From contig NZ_JAXMIH010000023.1 in NCBI RefSeq assembly GCF_034366625.1, forward strand, positions 652,204 through 716,203: 64,000 nucleotides of DNA. Reading direction: 5' to 3'. The notes below the pieces were generated by a model, which saw only the letters and a list, made by a program, of their open reading frames with translations, was not told the origin of the DNA and did not search any database. Positions 60,995 through 64,000 of the stretch are shown piece by piece. Numbering within the stretch: position 1 is the stretch's first letter; each line of letters begins with the position of its first letter. The position numbers and the translations under genes were made by a program. This DNA is from Prosthecobacter sp. GTDB lineage: Bacteria > Verrucomicrobiota > Verrucomicrobiia > Verrucomicrobiales > Verrucomicrobiaceae.

Positions 60995-61528
60995 TCACGC
61001 CTTCTTGGACGGTGCCGGCGTTTCCACGAACGACGCTATCGCCAGCAAGATTGCCGCGCACACGACGCACGAGTCGGCCACATTAAACGAGGGCCAGGGA
61101 TGAAACGGCGGGAAACCGAAGTCGAACTTCAAGAAATCGACCACATAGCCGTCGAGGAACGTGCCCGCGAAGAGATGACCGCCCTCATGCGTGCGGAACA
61201 GGCGGTCGGTGAGATTGCCAAAGACACCGGAGACCAGCAGCGCCACGGCGAGGCGGCTCAACTTGCCGGGGAAGAGCCCTTTGCGATGCATCACATAGAT
61301 GAATGTGAGCGCGGCCAGAGAGACGGCGGTGAAGGCGTAGTTCGCGTACTCGGTGCCGTTGAACATGCCGAAGGCCACGCCGGTGTTCGCCGCGTGGTGC
61401 AGCCAAAAGATGCCGGGGATGATCTCCCGCTCGGTTTCATAGAGCCGGAAGTTTGCCACGATCCAGCTCTTCGTGAGCTGGTCGAGGATGTAGAGCGGCA
61501 GTGAGAGCAGGAGGAAAAGGCGAATCAT
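60995..61528 (-). CDS. lspA: Lipoprotein signal peptidase (signal peptidase II)
   Basis: 177 residues, four TM segments. DQLTKSWIV near residue 16, the NTGVAFGMF motif, GNLTDRLFR (catalytic Asp) and FNVADSCV (second catalytic Asp) are all conserved. It cleaves prolipoproteins before the lipidated Cys; this window alone has several lipoboxed substrates. It lies just downstream of the zinc dehydrogenase gene. Confidence 0.96.
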   Translation of the reverse strand: MIRLFLLLSLPLYILDQLTKSWIVANFRLYETEREIIPGIFWLHHAANTGVAFGMFNGTEYANYAFTAVSLAALTFIYVMHRKGLFPGKLSRLAVALLVSGVFGNLTDRLFRTHEGGHLFAGTFLDGYVVDFLKFDFGFPPFHPWPSFNVADSCVVCAAILLAIASFVETPAPSKKA

Positions 61529-61533
61529 GGCAA

Positions 61534-62652
61534 TCAGGCGGGCTGCAGCACCACTTTGAGCAGGCCTTCTTTGTTGTCGTAAAGGCGCTTGAACCAGCCT
61601 GCGCCTTCAGCCAGCGGGGCCACGGCGCTGAGCAGCGGCTCGACTTGGATGCTGCCGTCTTGGATGCGGCGGATTGCCTCGGGATACTCACCGGCGCAGG
61701 AGCATGAGCCTTTGATCGTAATCTGGCGTGTGACGACTTCCTGCAATGGGAAAGGCGTGTTCGGCTGTAGATTGCCGATGAGAACGACCTGGCCGCCTTT
61801 CCGCACACTGCGGATTGCGAGATCGAGCGGAGCGGCAGCGCCGACGACTTCAAAGCTCGCGTCAGCGCCGTCGCCGCCGCAGATCTTGCGGATGTGCATC
61901 GCCAAGCCTTCTTGTTTCGCGTTGAAAACTTCCGCCGCACCCAGCTTGAGGGCGAGTTCGAGGCGCTTGTCATCGAGATCGACGGCAATGACTTTTTCCC
62001 AGCCACGCGCCTTGAGCGCTTGAATGACCAGCAGGCCGATCAAACCGGCTCCCACGACTACGGCGGTGCCGCCATTCGATTCGCTTTCGCAATCGCAGCC
62101 TTCGCAGCTCTCGTCACCGCAGGTCTTATCCACCGTCGTGAAGGCCTCGCCCACTTCGACTCCATCGGCCAGATTCACCGCATGCAGTGCGATCGACACC
62201 GGTTCGGCAAAGGCCGCCTTCTCATAAGAGAGCGCTTCGGGGATGCGATAGAGAATGCGTGTCGGCAGCGCGATCTTTTCGGCAAAGCAACCGTGGCGGC
62301 GGTATTCACCCGGCGACACACCCAGCACGCGGCGGTTTGGGCAGAGGTTCACGAAGCCGGCTTTGCACTCCTCACATTCGCCGCAGTATTCGGTCGAATC
62401 AAACGTCACGCGATCACCGAGGTTCCAGCCGGTTACGCCTTCGCCCAGGCCGATGATTTCGCCCGCAGCCTCATGGCCCATCACGATGGGCATCTGGCGG
62501 CGGCCGCTGCGGCCGTCCATGCCGTGAATGTCACTGCCGCAGATGCCGCAGGCCTGCACTTTGACCAGCACTTCGCCAGCGGCGGGCGTGGGTTCGGGAA
62601 AGTTGAGATCGTAATTGAACTCAGACGGGGCGGTGAGGACGAGCGCTTTCAT
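61534..62652 (-). CDS. Zinc-dependent medium-chain alcohol/threonine dehydrogenase with Cys-rich insert
   Basis: 372 residues. Catalytic zinc ligands Cys38 (GICGSDIHG) and His60-Glu61 (MGHEAAGE), the four-Cys structural zinc site (Cys90, 93, 96, 104) and the Rossmann loop GAGLIG at 201-206 are present. Between the catalytic and coenzyme domains, residues 175-193 carry CGDESCEGCDCES with Cys178, 183, 186, 188, not normal in the family. Substrate may be L-threonine, a polyol or a sugar alcohol. Confidence 0.88.
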   Translation of the reverse strand: MKALVLTAPSEFNYDLNFPEPTPAAGEVLVKVQACGICGSDIHGMDGRSGRRQMPIVMGHEAAGEIIGLGEGVTGWNLGDRVTFDSTEYCGECEECKAGFVNLCPNRRVLGVSPGEYRRHGCFAEKIALPTRILYRIPEALSYEKAAFAEPVSIALHAVNLADGVEVGEAFTTVDKTCGDESCEGCDCESESNGGTAVVVGAGLIGLLVIQALKARGWEKVIAVDLDDKRLELALKLGAAEVFNAKQEGLAMHIRKICGGDGADASFEVVGAAAPLDLAIRSVRKGGQVVLIGNLQPNTPFPLQEVVTRQITIKGSCSCAGEYPEAIRRIQDGSIQVEPLLSAVAPLAEGAGWFKRLYDNKEGLLKVVLQPA

Positions 62653-62703
62653 GGGAGCGGCGATCATGCCGCGTGAAGTCGCTGTGGCAAGAACGTTCGC
62701 GGA

Positions 62704-63108
62704 TCACTCGTCGCCCCCGACTTTTCCACGCCCCTCTTTGATTCCTGCGCGGTGTCGTTTGCCGGCGACGAAACGCCGTTTCAGGCCGCGAGGGCGGGCG
62801 CGGGTCTGTCGGCGCTTTTTTTCGCGCTCGTTCTGGATTTCGAGTTGGGCGGTTTGAAACGCGGCTTCCAAGCGCTCGCAGAGTTCCTGGCGGGCAATCA
62901 GGCGGTTTTGCGATTGCGAGCGCTCGCGCTGGCAGCGCACTTCGATGCCGCTGGGGATGTGCCGCAGCACGACGGTGGAGCTGGTTTTGTTGATCTTCTG
63001 GCCGCCAGCGCCCGAACCACGGATGAACGACTCCTCCAGATCCTCCTCGCGAAGGCGGAGTTTCTGCATGCGGGTGCGCAAAGTGCTGTCGTCAGGCAGA
63101 TCGGCCAT
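62704..63108 (-). CDS. Peptide chain release factor-like protein (GGQ domain)
   Basis: 134 residues. [21 protein letters not shown] near residue 30 carries the GGQ motif and surrounding residues of RF-1 domain proteins; [20 protein letters not shown] follows, then a basic tail. It lacks codon-recognition domains, like ArfB/YaeJ and the PrfH/C12orf65 group, and probably rescues stalled ribosomes. The ATG giving MADLPDD is chosen; the longer frame overlaps thyA. Confidence 0.85.
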   Translation of the reverse strand: MADLPDDSTLRTRMQKLRLREEDLEESFIRGSGAGGQKINKTSSTVVLRHIPSGIEVRCQRERSQSQNRLIARQELCERLEAAFQTAQLEIQNEREKKRRQTRARPRGLKRRFVAGKRHRAGIKEGRGKVGGDE

Positions 63109-63186
63109 GGGCGGAGCATCGAGGCAGGGGAGCGCTGCTGCAACCGCCGCGTTTGCATCCGCCGCATGCCCCGCTATGACTGGACG

Positions 63187-63984
63187 ATGGAAGAATACCA
63201 CCGCCTGCTGCGCAAAGTGCTCGAACACGGAAGCTACCGTGAAGACCGCACTGGCACGGGAGCCTACTCCGTTTTCGGTGAACAAAGCCGCTACGACCTC
63301 AGCACCACCTTTCCGCTCGTCACCACGAAAAAACTGCACCTACGCTCGATCATCCATGAGCTTCTCTGGTTTTTGAAGGGCGACACGAATGTCGGTTACC
63401 TGCGTGAGAACAAAGTGACCATCTGGGACGAGTGGGCCGACGAAAACGGCGATCTCGGCCCGGTCTATGGCGCGCAATGGCGTCGCTGGCAGGGAGCGCC
63501 GGGCGCGGAGCCTGTGGATCAGATCGCCAAGCTCATCCACGGCATCAAAACGAATCCCTACAGCCGTCGCCACATCGTCAGCGCCTGGAACGTGCCGCAC
63601 ATCGAAAAAATGGCCCTGCCGCCCTGCCACTGCCTGTTTCAGTTCTTCGTCGATCGCGGAAAACTGAGCTGCCAGCTCTACCAGCGCAGCGCAGATCTCT
63701 TTCTCGGCGTGCCGTTCAACATCGCCAGCTACGCGCTGCTCGTGATGATGGTCGCGCAGGTCTGCGACCTCCAACCCGGCGAATTCGTCCACACCTTCGG
63801 CGATCTGCATCTTTACGCGAATCACCTCGACCAGGCCAAGCTCCAGCTCACCCGCGAACCGCGTGCCTTGCCCGTGATGAAGCTGAACCCCGCCGTCAAA
63901 GAAATCGACGCCTTCCGCTTCGAAGACTTCACCCTCGAAGGCTACGACCCGCATCCGGCGATCAAGGCTGAGATCGCGGTGTGA
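63187..63984 (+). CDS. thyA: Thymidylate synthase
   Basis: 265 residues, the same size as the E. coli enzyme. [47 protein letters not shown] and the active-site PPCHCLFQF (Cys nucleophile) are all conserved; [12 protein letters not shown] and [14 protein letters not shown] follow. It makes dTMP from d[11 protein letters not shown] fits the family start; an in-frame ATG at 63166 would add seven residues. Confidence 0.93.
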   Translation: MEEYHRLLRKVLEHGSYREDRTGTGAYSVFGEQSRYDLSTTFPLVTTKKLHLRSIIHELLWFLKGDTNVGYLRENKVTIWDEWADENGDLGPVYGAQWRRWQGAPGAEPVDQIAKLIHGIKTNPYSRRHIVSAWNVPHIEKMALPPCHCLFQFFVDRGKLSCQLYQRSADLFLGVPFNIASYALLVMMVAQVCDLQPGEFVHTFGDLHLYANHLDQAKLQLTREPRALPVMKLNPAVKEIDAFRFEDFTLEGYDPHPAIKAEIAV

Positions 63985-63987
63985 TTG

Positions 63988-64000
63988 GAAGGGAGCGCGG
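63988..64000. repeat. Start of a palindromic element after thyA (cut by window end)
   Basis: GAAGGGAGCGCGG, identical to the left arm of the elements at 16957 and 49837, begins 4 bases after the thyA stop. Confidence 0.55.

Overview
The window is about 64 kb of GC-rich chromosomal DNA from a Gram-negative bacterium. It encodes heptose epimerase HldD, lipoprotein signal peptidase, an RND efflux pump, several lipoboxed proteins and a Tat-type lipoprotein. The closest fit is a Verrucomicrobiota-type (PVC) genome. Support for this is a membrane protein with the NPYAPP N-terminal motif, a ThuA-like secreted protein, a 521-residue citramalate synthase, and many start codons with no Shine-Dalgarno sequence. 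The phylum is an inference; no 16S rRNA gene is present.

Layout. 1-12.8 kb is biosynthetic and housekeeping: a truncated FAD oxidoreductase, RmlD, an RluA-type pseudouridine synthase, citramalate synthase, an ECF sigma factor with a small membrane partner, a Nudix-like protein, MoeA, DapA-DapF-TrpA and HldD. 13.7-18.5 kb holds a pyruvate dehydrogenase E1alpha-E1beta-E2 operon, then 5-formyl-THF cyclo-ligase and PrmC. 18.5-20.9 kb is a small accessory patch: a DUF433/DUF5615 toxin-antitoxin pair between an enolase-superfamily gene and a broken 3' fragment of a paralogue of that gene. 21-31.9 kb (minus strand) carries SMC, a BatA-like protein, AroB, MiaA, an entericidin-like peptide, a Tat lipoprotein with serine-hydrolase motifs, a VWA protein and an exported thioredoxin-like protein.

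32.1-45.4 kb is the classic tRNA-Thr-tuf, tRNA-Trp-secE-nusG-rplKAJL-rpoBC block, ended by a clear terminator. 45.5-49.8 kb is an RND permease/adaptor pair. 50-64 kb holds a putative winged-helix regulator, an M42 peptidase, a phosphodiester glycosidase-like lipoprotein, RdgB, two CNNM/CorC-type proteins, a ThuA-like protein, RibF, an NlpC/P60-like secreted protein, LspA, a zinc alcohol dehydrogenase with a cysteine-rich insert, a GGQ release-factor-like protein and ThyA.

No phage, IS element, CRISPR array or secondary-metabolite cluster is visible. The most unusual content is between genes. (1) A dispersed family of short palindromes has changing stems around a conserved loop (CTCC and variants), usually beginning just after a stop codon; some are paired into larger nested inverted repeats. 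(2) Several start codons are preceded by leaders built from short repeated words of 6-9 nt. (3) Shine-Dalgarno sequences are nearly absent even in front of tuf, secE, nusG, ribosomal-protein and rpoBC genes. (4) The toxin-antitoxin patch has altered the 3' end of prmC.
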